Positions 1 through 10,190 of a stretch of DNA of 64,000 nt are shown piece after piece. The number at the start of each line of letters is the position of its first letter. Positions within the stretch are counted from its first letter, which is position 1. The translations under genes were made by a program, and so were the position numbers. Source of the stretch: Acanthaster planci (lineage: Eukaryota > Echinodermata > Asteroidea > Valvatida > Acanthasteridae); assembly GCF_001949145.1 (NCBI RefSeq), contig NW_019091421.1:731453-795452 (forward strand), written 5' to 3'. Below the pieces are notes generated by a model that searched no databases, was not told where the DNA came from, and saw nothing but the letters and a program-made list of their open reading frames with translations.

Positions 1-1292
1 CGAACTGAAGAACGCTTGTAGGTTCAATTAAGCACCACAGACGAGTTCAGCATTTCAGTCACGTGATAATGTGTCAAACCAAGGCTGTGCTTGTCTGCGG
101 ACGGATACGGCTGTTTAACGTAACGTGTGCAGGGAAAAAAAGCCGTAGCCCCAAAAAAATATACCCAATTATGACATCGCCCTGCCCCTAAAGTGGCCAC
201 GGCAGCAGTGACTCGCGTCTAGTCGTTTTCACGTGCTTGGGTGTGGAACAGAAGGTTAGCAACTGAACGAGATGTCTCCTATCAAACAATACCATTCATT
301 TACCCAAATCACATGATCCATTTTGAAAGCACGCCCGCACATATGAAGCAAGATAAGGCGGACAGAGAGAACCCCCCTTGCTTTGTGTTGGTCATTGTTT
401 CACTGGAATCTGAGGAATTCTTTTCAGACATCTGGGGGGGTTGTGTGTTAGGTAACAATAGTCTATAGAGTGTGTATAGCGATTGGAAATGTTGGGGGGG
501 ACCCCTCACTCTCATTTTTGATGGATATACACCCGCACCGACTACTGGTAGGAAAATGAGGACCCTAGCAGACTGCTCTTTCCCTAATTTGCCAACTTGT
601 CAAACTATATGTCAAACTATATCTCACCGTCTAAAACAAAAGAATAATCCACTGTGTTGTGTTCAAAATATTACGTTTTCAAAATACCTGAAAACCCACA
701 AAGTTGCTAAATACTCAATGAAATTACAAACCCTCGATGGGGAGAATGTACACATTGAGGCAAAACCCTACACCAAGCAAAGATAGTGTATTTCTACAGA
801 CTTTGACCGACTGCCCACCAAGTGCGGATGGGGGGGGGCAAAGGGAACCCCCCCAAGATGATATTTTCCCTTAATATCTTCAAAGTGAAGGTATTAAGGG
901 TCTTCTATGGAGGTTGTTTTGTATGGACAGAGCCATTTGTTCAGGAAACTTTCTGAGCAGCCACTTGATTGACGTTTAATTGACTTAACCATGGTGCGCT
1001 CAGTTAATGCGGAAGTGTACGGGGATGCTTACTTGTCCGCCTCCCCCCCCCCGATAGCGGGCAATACGAGAGCTCTATTGAATACTCTTGCACTGTCAAT
1101 TTCGTGGAATTCGTAAGTTGTATTTCTGTTGCCGTCGTTGTTACTTGTTTTCATCGTTGTTATCATCAGCGTCCCATTTTTCCTGCGGCACACAGTCTAA
1201 TTAATGCTCTCAAAATGCTTCCAATAGAGCCAGATGATGTTTATCTACCGACAGTTCTTCCCTTGCCAGCGTGCCTACCGTTGACCTCACCG
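1..1292. other. 5' flank of sialyltransferase copy A, no gene seen
   Basis: No exon could be supported here. The stretch holds several G or C homopolymers of 7 to 10 bases (near 435, 492, 832 and 1045) and short open frames without family resemblance. An open frame runs in phase into the sialyltransferase exon from an ATG at 1104, but that upstream part has no counterpart in the paralogue at 10.2 kb, so I treat it as 5' untranslated sequence. Confidence 0.5.
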
Positions 1293-3515
1293 ATGCGCCT
1301 GCGGATGCTCTTGGCCTGTGTCTCTGGCCTGTCTCTATCGGTCGTGTTGGTAACCCTGTCGGTTGTGCGATATTTCTGGGATTTTCATGACCGTCACCAG
1401 TTGGGGCTCGGCTTGGCGGCCAGGACGCGGGACTACAGCGGCAGTGGGCTTTACGACGGGAGGTTGGAAAAGTTCATCCGCCGGGAGAGATGGACCGAGG
1501 TCAGGCTGAAGTGTAAGACCGTCTGTAGCAAGTAAGCGCATAGTTCATTTTTTTCTGTCCGTTTTTGGACACTGTAAGCCAGTTTATAACTTAAAAAAAA
1601 ACCTAGAGTCCTGAGTTGAGGAACTTGAGGATGCAATGGTTTGAAGGTAATTACGGTGGGGAATTGATTTGATAAAATTATGACCAAAACGATCTCAGCG
1701 AAAAAAGGAAGCCAGAATCTCAGCGGGTTTGAAGCAGAGTTCTCTGATTTTTGTTTGTTTCATGTCGCATCCGTAACCCCCAACTCTACCGTGCTTGCTA
1801 ATTTCGTGCCCTTGACAATCACATATTTTCCCAAGCATAAGAACCCCCCATTGTACCATTCACAGGATACCTAACGGGTTTTGCCCTTATCCGAAACCCG
1901 TAATTAAAATTAACATCTCTCCGACGCAAAGTACATCTTAAAAATTGTTAAATTCTGTTGGTCATTTGCACAGGCGATTAGGAGGCACCTGCGTCCCTCT
2001 TGACTTGGCTGTATTCGTCTATCGAGATGACGTCCCTGTAAGCGATCACACCTACAAACGTATGTATCCCGTAGTGCGGGTCCCAGTGACGAGAGAAACC
2101 AAATTTCCCCACAAGAAACTGAACACTGAAAAGTGCTACATGAAGGATCATTTTCCGGACACGAGGCTGATTGAGCGGCAGAGGCGTTGCGCTGTCGTGG
2201 GGAATGGTGGCATCCTCGTCGGCAGCGGATGCGGCGCAGAGATCGACTCCCATGACTTCGTTATCCGTGCCAACCTACCACCGTTACAGGGCTATGAATA
2301 TGACGTCGGCAGAACGGCCAACCTATCGGCATTTAACACCCGAACGCTCATGAATTTCAACAGCGGATTAGCCGCCAATGCCACAGGCAAAGCACTTGAC
2401 ATTCTGGAGCGATTTTTACGATACTTTTCTGATCTCGGCGAAACGATATTATGGTATCCCAAGACTTTGCGCGAACCATATAATGAAATGTTTCGTCTGG
2501 TCACAAAATATCTGAAGTCAACCAGCAAACATACGAAGATTCATTATGCATACAGTTGGAAGCCCATACATGTAGAAAAGTAAGTGGTTAGTTATTTATC
2601 TACAGTGTATTCGGTGTACATACCGTCTCCAACACCACGAAGCAACACAAATCTATACATGTGTGCGCGCTTCAACGCGTATTTTAGAGAAATGTGATAC
2701 ATGTATTTTCGTTTTCACGAAGAGGCACAAATGTCTTGCGCCACGTGCTCCGAGATTTGCCGTATTCAGAAATTGACGTTCTCCTTAATTTACACAGTTA
2801 CAAGTTTTAAGAGCATTAATTCTTTCAGTTGAGTCACCCATTTACGGGTAAAATAAAATCATTTTAGACATTTAAAGCTTTTTTTCCATGCTATATTGAC
2901 AAAACACACATTTGTGCTTCTTCGTGAAAATGAGATTGTTCGATAATGCACGAGTGTTCAATATGCGCGCGCACACATCTGTGTCACTTCGTGAAACCAA
3001 AACTACTCCAATCGCGGTTTTCACGAACTGGCACAAAAGTGAAGATGTGTCAGTTCGTGGTGTTGGTGACGATACATTGTAGGCTATTGCTAGTTGGTCA
3101 GTCACGCAACTGACTGGTGTAAACTTATATTTAATCCCAAGTGTTGAAAGATATTAATGCAGGTAGATGCATTGATTCTAATGGCATTTAAAAAGGAACA
3201 TTTTTTATTCAACGTCGATTCTACTCGAAGCACATGATGTTTTTCTCCAACAGAGAGTGGGCGTTGGAAGGTACTGGGACACTTGGCTTTGACACTTTCG
3301 CCGTGGCTAGGACCTTCTGTGATAACATCACCCTGTATGGCTTCTTCCCGTTCCATGAGGATCAAGATGGAAGAAAAATACCTCATCATTACTTTGAAGA
3401 TATGGAATTTTCTTACAATGGAACAGTCCACAATTTTTTACTTGAGCATCAGAAGTTAAAGGAATTGGATACGAGGGGGGAAGTGCGATTAGTAACAAGT
3501 GCTTGCCGCGCATGA
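1293..3515 (+). CDS. ST8Sia-type alpha-2,8-sialyltransferase, tandem copy A
   Basis: Golgi type II membrane enzyme of family GT29 that would transfer sialic acid from CMP-sialic acid onto sialylated glycans. Coding exons are 1293-1531, 1974-2579 and 3254-3515; both introns are phase 2, totalling 1107 nt (368 residues). The N-terminus has a short cytoplasmic tail and one hydrophobic segment (about residues 5-25). Sialylmotif L spans about 151-200 ([18 protein letters not shown], then IDSHDFV). Sialylmotif S spans about 287-315 (TGTLGFD...YGFFPF), motif III is HHYF at 326-329, and motif VS is H341-x4-E346. The conserved Cys of L (152) and of S (304) are present, with N-glycosylation sequons near 196, 215, 306 and 337. 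The start at 1293 is chosen because residues from there align with the paralogue; an in-frame ATG at 1104 lies outside that match. Linkage (mono-, oligo- or polysialyl) cannot be decided from sequence. Intron 2 carries a transposon absent from copy B. Confidence 0.93.
2621..3074. mobile_element. MITE with TTCGTGAAA-type repeats in intron 2 of copy A
   Basis: About 454 bp bounded by imperfect inverted repeats of about 28 bp: the left end reads TACCGTCTCCAACACCACGA and the right end is its near complement, finishing GGTGTTGGTGACGATA. The interior repeats the motif TGTCA-(G/C)-TTCGTGAAA and its complement. Intron 2 is 674 bp here but only 243 bp in copy B, whose corresponding intron lacks this block. 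ACAT occurs at both edges and may be the target duplication. No coding capacity is seen, so it is probably a non-autonomous DNA transposon. Confidence 0.7.
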
Positions 3516-3542
3516 ACAACAGTGACACGTTTCTGATGTTAA

Positions 3543-3548
3543 ATTAAA
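3543..3548 (+). promoter_or_regulatory. Candidate poly(A) signal of copy A
   Basis: ATTAAA lies 28 bases after the stop codon of the sialyltransferase gene. It is a common variant signal; such a short 3' UTR is possible but unproven. Confidence 0.3.
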
Positions 3549-3710
3549 GGCATCCGTTGACCTTACGTGTTATTCTAATTACAAGTTTTCCACTTTCACC
3601 TTGCACGTTTCTGTAACACTTGTTTTATTAGATCATGACACGGATATGCCATAGTGCTAGAATTAGCTTATACACTCCAAGTAATTATACACTAATGGAA
3701 GCATTTTAAA

Positions 3711-3905
3711 CAGTGGCGTATCCAGCTGGGAGGCAGAGGAACCCCCCCCCCGAAAACAGCAAAGCAAATAAAAGGATGTCGGCACCGTGAGTAAAGCTTT
3801 TGACTTTCTTTTCTCGCCCAACATCATGTTGACTAAGCCCGAAGCCGCACTCGCTTTTGAATTTGTCCCCCGCCCCCCTGACGCCAAAAGCTGGATACAC
3901 CACTG
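3711..3905. mobile_element. hAT-like MITE with 8-bp target duplication
   Basis: The 195-bp element begins CAGTGGCGTATCCAGCT and ends AGCTGGATACACCACTG, which are 17-bp inverted repeats with one mismatch. It is flanked by ATTTTAAA (3703-3710) and ATTTCAAA (3906-3913), an 8-bp near-perfect target duplication. The CAGTGGCG terminus and the 8-bp duplication fit the hAT superfamily. Copy B has a single ATTTTGAAC-like site at the matching place (near 12097), that is, an empty site. No coding capacity. Confidence 0.8.
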
Positions 3906-4014
3906 ATTTCAAACTAAGTTATCAGTCTCAATCTGAAAGTAGATTTGGAAATGAAGAACACTGAACACATGGAAAAATCTTGTACAGATTGCTGAATCGC
4001 ATTTCTTGCAGCAT

Positions 4015-4170
4015 GCATTTTCTCAGTAACTTTTGTCCAACAGAAAATAATGAATGGGCAAAGCCAACGGCAGCAGAACGATTTTCAAAGTGGTGGGGGA
4101 GTGAGTTGTGAGAACATCCGGCATTAGCCATTGATAGATCAATATAGGTCAATCCATTGAGCCCCATCTC
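4015..4170 (+). repeat. Dispersed repeat, second copy inverted at 17.28-17.41 kb
   Basis: The stretch with GATTTTCAAAGT, then GGCATTAGCC, then TAGGTCAATCCATT recurs in reverse complement at about 17281-17405. It lies in the 3' flank of copy A. No terminal repeats or coding potential were recognised, so class is unknown. Confidence 0.55.
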
Positions 4171-7100
4171 CTAACCGCCAGTCGGAAAAGTGTGTGGGGG
4201 GAGCCTGGGAAGGAGTGTCCCCCCCTTCTGCTGCCAGTGGGCATAACTGATTTTTGCGGAATTATAGAGTGGCAAGTAATTTCTTCTACGTTCTCAACTT
4301 TGCAAAAAGGAAGTCCTCATAAAATTATTTTCATTTTTGTTCCCACTGGTGCTATTTGCCTAAATTTCTCCCTGAAGGATCAATACCTTTACATTTTCAA
4401 ATGAACCAATGACAATGTAGGCCTACCGCACCATCGTTTATCTCAGTGTCGGGTCTAATGCTGAATTCATTAACATCACACTGACAGACACTGCAATATT
4501 ACGAGACACTGATGAACATAATACGGAACGCCATAGATGAAAGTCTATAATCCCCACACGACACTCACATAACATAACCGATCGACCAATTCAAGCTCCA
4601 ATAATATGTGCATAGATTGATTAACGAAGGTAAAGCACTAATCATTCGTGGATTATCCGTTGAATTTGGCCCTACGGGGCATTTTTAATGTAAGTTGTTC
4701 CAAGTATAAGTTACGAAGGAAGGGAATTTAATGTGTGTTGCCTTTAAGCACAATGAGCTCAAACTGCCCCTTTAACAGAGCTTGTTTATAATGTGCAAAT
4801 CACAGCGGTGCGACAGTGGCCCTCCACTAACCAAAAAATAGGTAGTGAGGCTGGTGGGTCTTCTTGTGTCGTAACTCATTCTGCTGTACAATTCATTCCT
4901 TAGTGAGATTTGAAGGAGGGTTGAAACAATTTTTGTGAGGAATCCTGGTCTAGACCGAGGGCAAATGGCGATGTGACCAAAGGGAGGTGGCCCATGAATA
5001 AGAAAGTTGACTAAGTTATACAGTCTTTCGACGTTGTGTTCAACGACCACAAAGTTGGTTATAATTTGTTCTTGGTCTACCTTGTTGAAGAAACTAATTG
5101 TTCATGTTTACAAGTTTTTCGTTGCCTTATCTATCCGTCTGGTGGATTAAGGAATTTCAGAACGAACCATGGACTGCAAAGTCGAGGAAAATAAGTGAAA
5201 AACAACGTTACATTTGTAGACGTAGTTCATCCGTTCTCGAGTTGTAAATTGTCCACACGTACAATGTACGTGGAATCCGAGCTGCGTGCACGCACTTTGC
5301 GTGCGCATTTCCATTGAAGGTCTGTTGCACGCCTGCTTCACGGAGGCCGTGACTGGTACCCGGCTTTGACCCGCGTGCCGTCGATAAAAAAAATTGCAGC
5401 CTCCCGTTTTTGTCGGATCGGGGGCTTCAAACTGACCAATTAAACCCCTATTGGTTACCCCTAAAATGTTCACATTTTGTTCTGCTTTATATTTTGGTTT
5501 ATAAACATAAATTTGCGACACAACCTGCTATTTTTTTAAGAATAACCTCGGTTAGCGTAGAAGAAGGCTTTGTGTATGCAGGGTTCTTGTACGGGAATAT
5601 GATCATCAACGATCTCTCTTTGAAGTGTTTAACATGTTTAATTTGTTCCGAGAGTTTTATTGGTTAAAGATGTATAAATACATCATGTTGTAGAGATCTG
5701 ATTTTTATTAAAATGAAACAGTAACTTATCTTGAAAAGTAAGGAATGAAAAGAGGATTACATTGCGGGCATGATGATCGTGAATAGCAGGCGAGAGCGAT
5801 GCCACACTGACCGGGAACTTTATGCAGAGGCAGTGTTGGCGCGCGCACGTGCGGTAAGTAGCGATCATGCACAAATCGTGCTGTTGATCGGCCTTTCCTT
5901 TTGTTTTTTTCGTAAACTAAACATACAATCAGTAGACTGAATTTGTATTTGGAAGCGACGAGTTGGAGTTTAGAGCAATGGGCAAAGAGCTAGACTGTGT
6001 CGAAGTTTTTAAAAATCTCCTAATTCATAATCATACTTTGGGGGGGGGGAGATGCTCTCTTAAAACCCTCAGCCTCACTTAGGCCAATATCAAACAGCGA
6101 GAAACTCTAATTCATATGTAGTTATTTGGAGTCCTCTGTAATAATAAGTGCCTTCCAATATTCTTGTCAATGTTTTTCACCAGTGAAGAAATGTCGCCGA
6201 ACAGTTTTGCCAGTGGTCTTTAAATTCGTTGGCTTAGGAGGTTGACGTTTATGCTCATGCTGGAGCTCTGCCTGGTTATCGGGCGATGAATCCCCATCAA
6301 TGTGCAATTTCAAAATACTCAATCTAAAAAAAAAATGATTTTTCACTTATGAATTCACTCAGGCCCAAGAGATCACTTGCCGTTATTGAACCAGTCTAGT
6401 TTACAGAAAAAAAACTTATCTGTGCCAGCACGTTTTGGAAAAGTTCTCCATCTCTAAAAGGTATTCGGTATAACTTTTAAAACGGGACAAACAGATATGA
6501 GTAAATTGCTCGCAACAGAAATGTGACAAAGCCTTGCTGGATTGAATACCCTCTCTCCTCGAGACGGAACTACCGCGAGTCCCTTGACTAAATCGAATTT
6601 TGTGAACATCTTTTGTCTATTTTAAGTCCACCTGTTAACACATAGTACATGCTAAAATGGCCAGGATTTGTTCACATCATAAATTTTAGCTTTCCCGTAC
6701 TAGCCGTCGTAGACTCGGCTTGCATGCAGGTAACTAAGCCAACTGTCACCAACGCAGGCCACAGCCTCGCCGGCGGCCCCCGGCCCGATGTTGTGTGTAC
6801 TCGGCATGGAGCGGAGATCAATGGTACTCGTGGGTGAGACCCACTGTGCCGTTGCGCGTTACGTGCTTTATGTGAGCGTTTTCGAAACGAGTGAAGTCGG
6901 TTAGACTTCAGTTTCGCTGGTTGCAGTCAGAACATGAAGTGTCGCTGTGCGTGTACGCAGGTCGGAATCTCGTACGCCGAATAGTTGCGCGCGCACACTG
7001 TACGAACTGCACTGGAAAACGGCTGAAAACAGTCCACAACAGTGGCAAGAATTAATGTTACGTCCGACTATATTTTCCCGTTTTTGACTTTGGGTGTGAT

Positions 7101-8592
7101 GAGCCGAATTTCTTATCCCGCCGGCTGTGGAGATAAGGACGCATAGGAGTTAAAGACGTGAAATTGTCTCCTTGGAAAAGGTAGAATTGTTGAAAATTTT
7201 AGTTATAATGTTTTTCGCCAATTTTTGCCTTCCATTTCCTGGACTCCCTCCGTAACGTACGTAGTGCGGCAGTCCACCTGGGGTACGTTTGCTTGTACAC
7301 ATATATGTCAGTGTATGAACATTTTACAACGGTGTTACGTCTGGGTGTGCGCACGTATTTATGCGTGTGTACACGAACATGTACATTGTAAGCGTGTAGC
7401 GTTGTGCAGGCGTGGCATGCTAATGTGGACCTCTGACAAAACAAGTCCACGTATGTAGGGTGCGATGGCGTTGTGTGGACTCGCACACGCGTCCACACAC
7501 TGCTTTCCCCTGTCTGAAAAACAGTTTCAGAGGCATTTTGGGGTCAAGGTTATCCGTAGCAAAATGAAGAGGAACTTTCCACGATCAAAAATCCAGCTCG
7601 ATGGAGTTATCCTCGTTGGAGAGAAAGGAGCATTTTCCTCGGGTTCCCTTATTAAGGAGAACAAAGGAATGTCCACACTTTGTACGTAAAACAGGTCTGT
7701 GTGTCTTCACCCATAAAGTAAGACATTGTGCTGCAAATCTGATTGACACTTGTGCTGTTGCACCCAGTTTAAACATTACCTCCAACATAAAGTGCAAGAT
7801 TTGTATTTAATGATAATTTGTATAGTGGCTTTTTTGTGTCTCAGGAGAACTTGGACCATTTTTGCCATGTCTGCTAGATCTTAGGACACAGCTGGTGACG
7901 GTTCTGTTTAAAACAGTTAGACCTAGGGGGCTAGTGGAGACTCGACCAAACCTGTCGAGGCTGCTGGGTTAGCTCAAAATAGGCCTAAATGGAAATGACT
8001 GGAGACCTTGTCCACTTAAAGATCTGCCAACCTTGCCGTACTCCTTCCTGAGGTCAGAAGCCTTCAGTTCATTTAAATTTTTAATCTAGCGTAGGCCTAT
8101 TGTGTGGTAATGCCTGACCTCAGGAAGGAGTTTCCAAAACTTAGTCTTTATGTTACAATCATACGTAAAACCAAGACTTATATAAATTTATGTAATGCCA
8201 CTAGGAAACTTAACTGTCACTCCAAGAATCTTTTCATAACTCAACAAATAAACCAGATAACAGCCCAGTGGGTCTGTTTTTGTGTCTGGACATCAGCCCT
8301 GCTGCTCCCTGACCTTGCCATAAACATCCCACCCAGTTGATCAGACACTTGGCAATCAACTTTATCTAGTTTGGTCCCCTATTTGGATGTACTACATTGG
8401 TTCACTCTATTGTCAATATGTGTGCAGTGAAATATTTTGGCTGCAGGGCACTGCGATCTTGTCAGGTGTTGTGATTTGGTCTGTTCACAGCATGCCTTCA
8501 CTATTTCCAAGCAGGTGTTGAACATACCGTCGAAAATGGTCTAAAGTGTGAAATGGGATTTGTATGTATTTGGACCTTGTTTGTATTTATAA
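4171..8592. other. Intergenic stretch between the sialyltransferase copies
   Basis: No exon was recognised. Up to about 4.68 kb the sequence is homologous to the 3' flank of copy B (12.2-12.75 kb), so it belongs to the tandem duplication. A perfect 18-bp inverted repeat sits at 8040-8057 and 8114-8131. The rest is AT-rich single-copy-looking sequence with short homopolymers; CpG is somewhat denser at 6.7-7.0 kb. Confidence 0.5.
8040..8131. repeat. Short-loop inverted repeat (18-bp perfect arms)
   Basis: ACTCCTTCCTGAGGTCAG at 8040-8057 is exactly complementary to 8114-8131, with a 56-bp spacer. The match stops sharply beyond the 18 bp. It could be a hairpin or a small inverted-repeat remnant. 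Confidence 0.6.
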
Positions 8593-8837
8593 GGGTCATT
8601 CCATGAGGTTGGGGCACAATTTGTGATGGTGTCAATTGTTACATGGGTTCCATAAAAATGAACAGCTATTTCCCTGCCTGTGGATTCCAAATTGACATTG
8701 GTATACATCTTGCAAGGCTGAATACAGAGGTGTGTGTTATTTTTACAGAGTAAATGACCTACTCTACAGGTCATGACAGGTTGTAAAACTTACCCATGTA
8801 ACAAGGACACCGTCACCCCAACCTCATGGAATGACCC
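8593..8837 (+). mobile_element. MITE, GGGTCATTCC family, copy 1
   Basis: The 245-bp element has ends GGGTCATTCCATGAGGTT...AACCTCATGGAATGACCC and a direct 4-bp ATAA on each side (8589-8592 and 8838-8841). A second copy lies in opposite orientation at 40621-40863 and matches along the whole interior. No coding capacity, so it is a non-autonomous DNA transposon of unassigned superfamily. Confidence 0.85.
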
Positions 8838-8949
8838 ATAACCTATAGAACAAGAAAGTTCTAAACTTATGGACTCGCCAAGTAAGTAATGATGAATTCA
8901 TGTTTAATAACTGCAGGTTTAATTGTGCAGAAAGAGAGCAGGGTTTTTG

Positions 8950-9270
8950 AGGGTTGGGGTAAGNNNNNNNNNNNNNNNNNNNNNNNNNNNNNNNNNNNNN
9001 NNNNNNNNNNNNNNNNNNNNNNNNNNNNNNNNNNNNNNNNNNNNNNNNNNNNNNNNNNNNNNNNNNNNNNNNNNNNNNNNNNNNNNNNNNNNNNNNNNNN
9101 NNNNNNNNNNNNNNNNNNNNNNNNNNNNNNNNNNNNNNNNNNNNNNNNNNNNNNNNNNNNNNNNNNNNNNNNNNNNNNNNNNNNNNNNNNNNNNNNNNNN
9201 NNTTGGGGAAGAGTGGGGTAAGGGGGTTGGGGAAGATTGGGGTAAGGGGGTTGGGGAAGATTGGGGTTAA
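8950..9270 (+). repeat. G-rich 24-bp minisatellite interrupted by an assembly gap
   Basis: Right of the gap three tandem units of 24 bp are readable (9203-9270), each of the form TTGGGGAAGATTGGGGTAAG plus GGGG. The left edge (8953-8963) starts the same motif. Runs of four or five G repeat every few bases, so the G strand could form quadruplexes. The N run at 8964-9202 (239 bases) hides the centre. Open frames through it are artefacts of the repeat. Confidence 0.85.
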
Positions 9271-10190
9271 AGGATGTCAGTGACACAAAACAAGCAAATG
9301 CGACCAGCAACTTTTCCTAATCTGGTTCCCGCCCCATATTAAATTTAGGGACCTGTTGCTAGCTCTCATATAACACATCTGATTGCCCCCTGTGAGCACC
9401 AAAACCCAAGTACAAATGGTGAAGAAATGAGCACCTTTGCTGTCTCATAGAGAAGGCTGATGTTTTTTTCTTAAACATTTCTGTACCAATGTGGTAAAAA
9501 AAAATCCATGCACGAAAAGTGTTGAATTACTCGCATCTGTGTAAACTGTGACGTCACTCGTGCTCAAGAGCTAGGTGCTGGGGAACGCTGATATCTTTGA
9601 GCTTTCATAGGATCTCATGGACTTTAATGTTCATGATCTTACACGGATTTTCCTGCTAAAATGAAAACTCTCTGCAGAGCCGTCTTCCTGTTGTGGTTTT
9701 TATTGTGGGCGTGGTCATACTATTATGGATGACCACACCTGCTTTCAAGAGTTGTGAGATGCTGAACATGATGCTACATGATGACAGAAAGACAGTTTTC
9801 ATGTTAACAGGAACTGTTTTTATAGCCATTCACATTTCCCACCCAATAACATGTCACTGATTGATCTTAATTTCTATCGAATTTATGAAACTCACTTTGA
9901 ACGATATTTCAAAAACATTAATAGCATCGTTTCAACATACATGTACATCGAGCTAAAGCAGTGAGTTTGTGAGGGAATTATTCATAATTTTGCTTCATTT
10001 TCCCATGCTGTTTTTAATCAAGTCCAGCTCCAAGTAAGTATTCATCTCCTTTGTCACAACTGAAGAAAGTTACAACTATTAATTTCTTCCCAAGTCTCCT
10101 CCTTTCGCATCTTCTCCCCGTGCTTGCTTTCCAGTCAGCTTCTCTTGCAAAGCCAGTTGCAGAGGTTACCCAATCTCAAAGTGTCTCTAA
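9271..10190. other. 5' flank of sialyltransferase copy B, no gene seen
   Basis: No exon is supported. A pyrimidine-rich tract ending in an AG near 10134 just before the first coding exon could be a 3' splice site for a noncoding first exon, but nothing confirms it. Confidence 0.4.

Noticed and set aside
1104-1292. Upstream in-frame ATG extending sialyltransferase copy A by 63 residues
   Set aside because: The extension has no counterpart in copy B, and the type II anchor starts just after 1293, as in the paralogue.
8867-9310. Proline-rich open frame across the 9 kb gap
   Set aside because: It is the translation of the 24-bp G-rich repeat and N bases.
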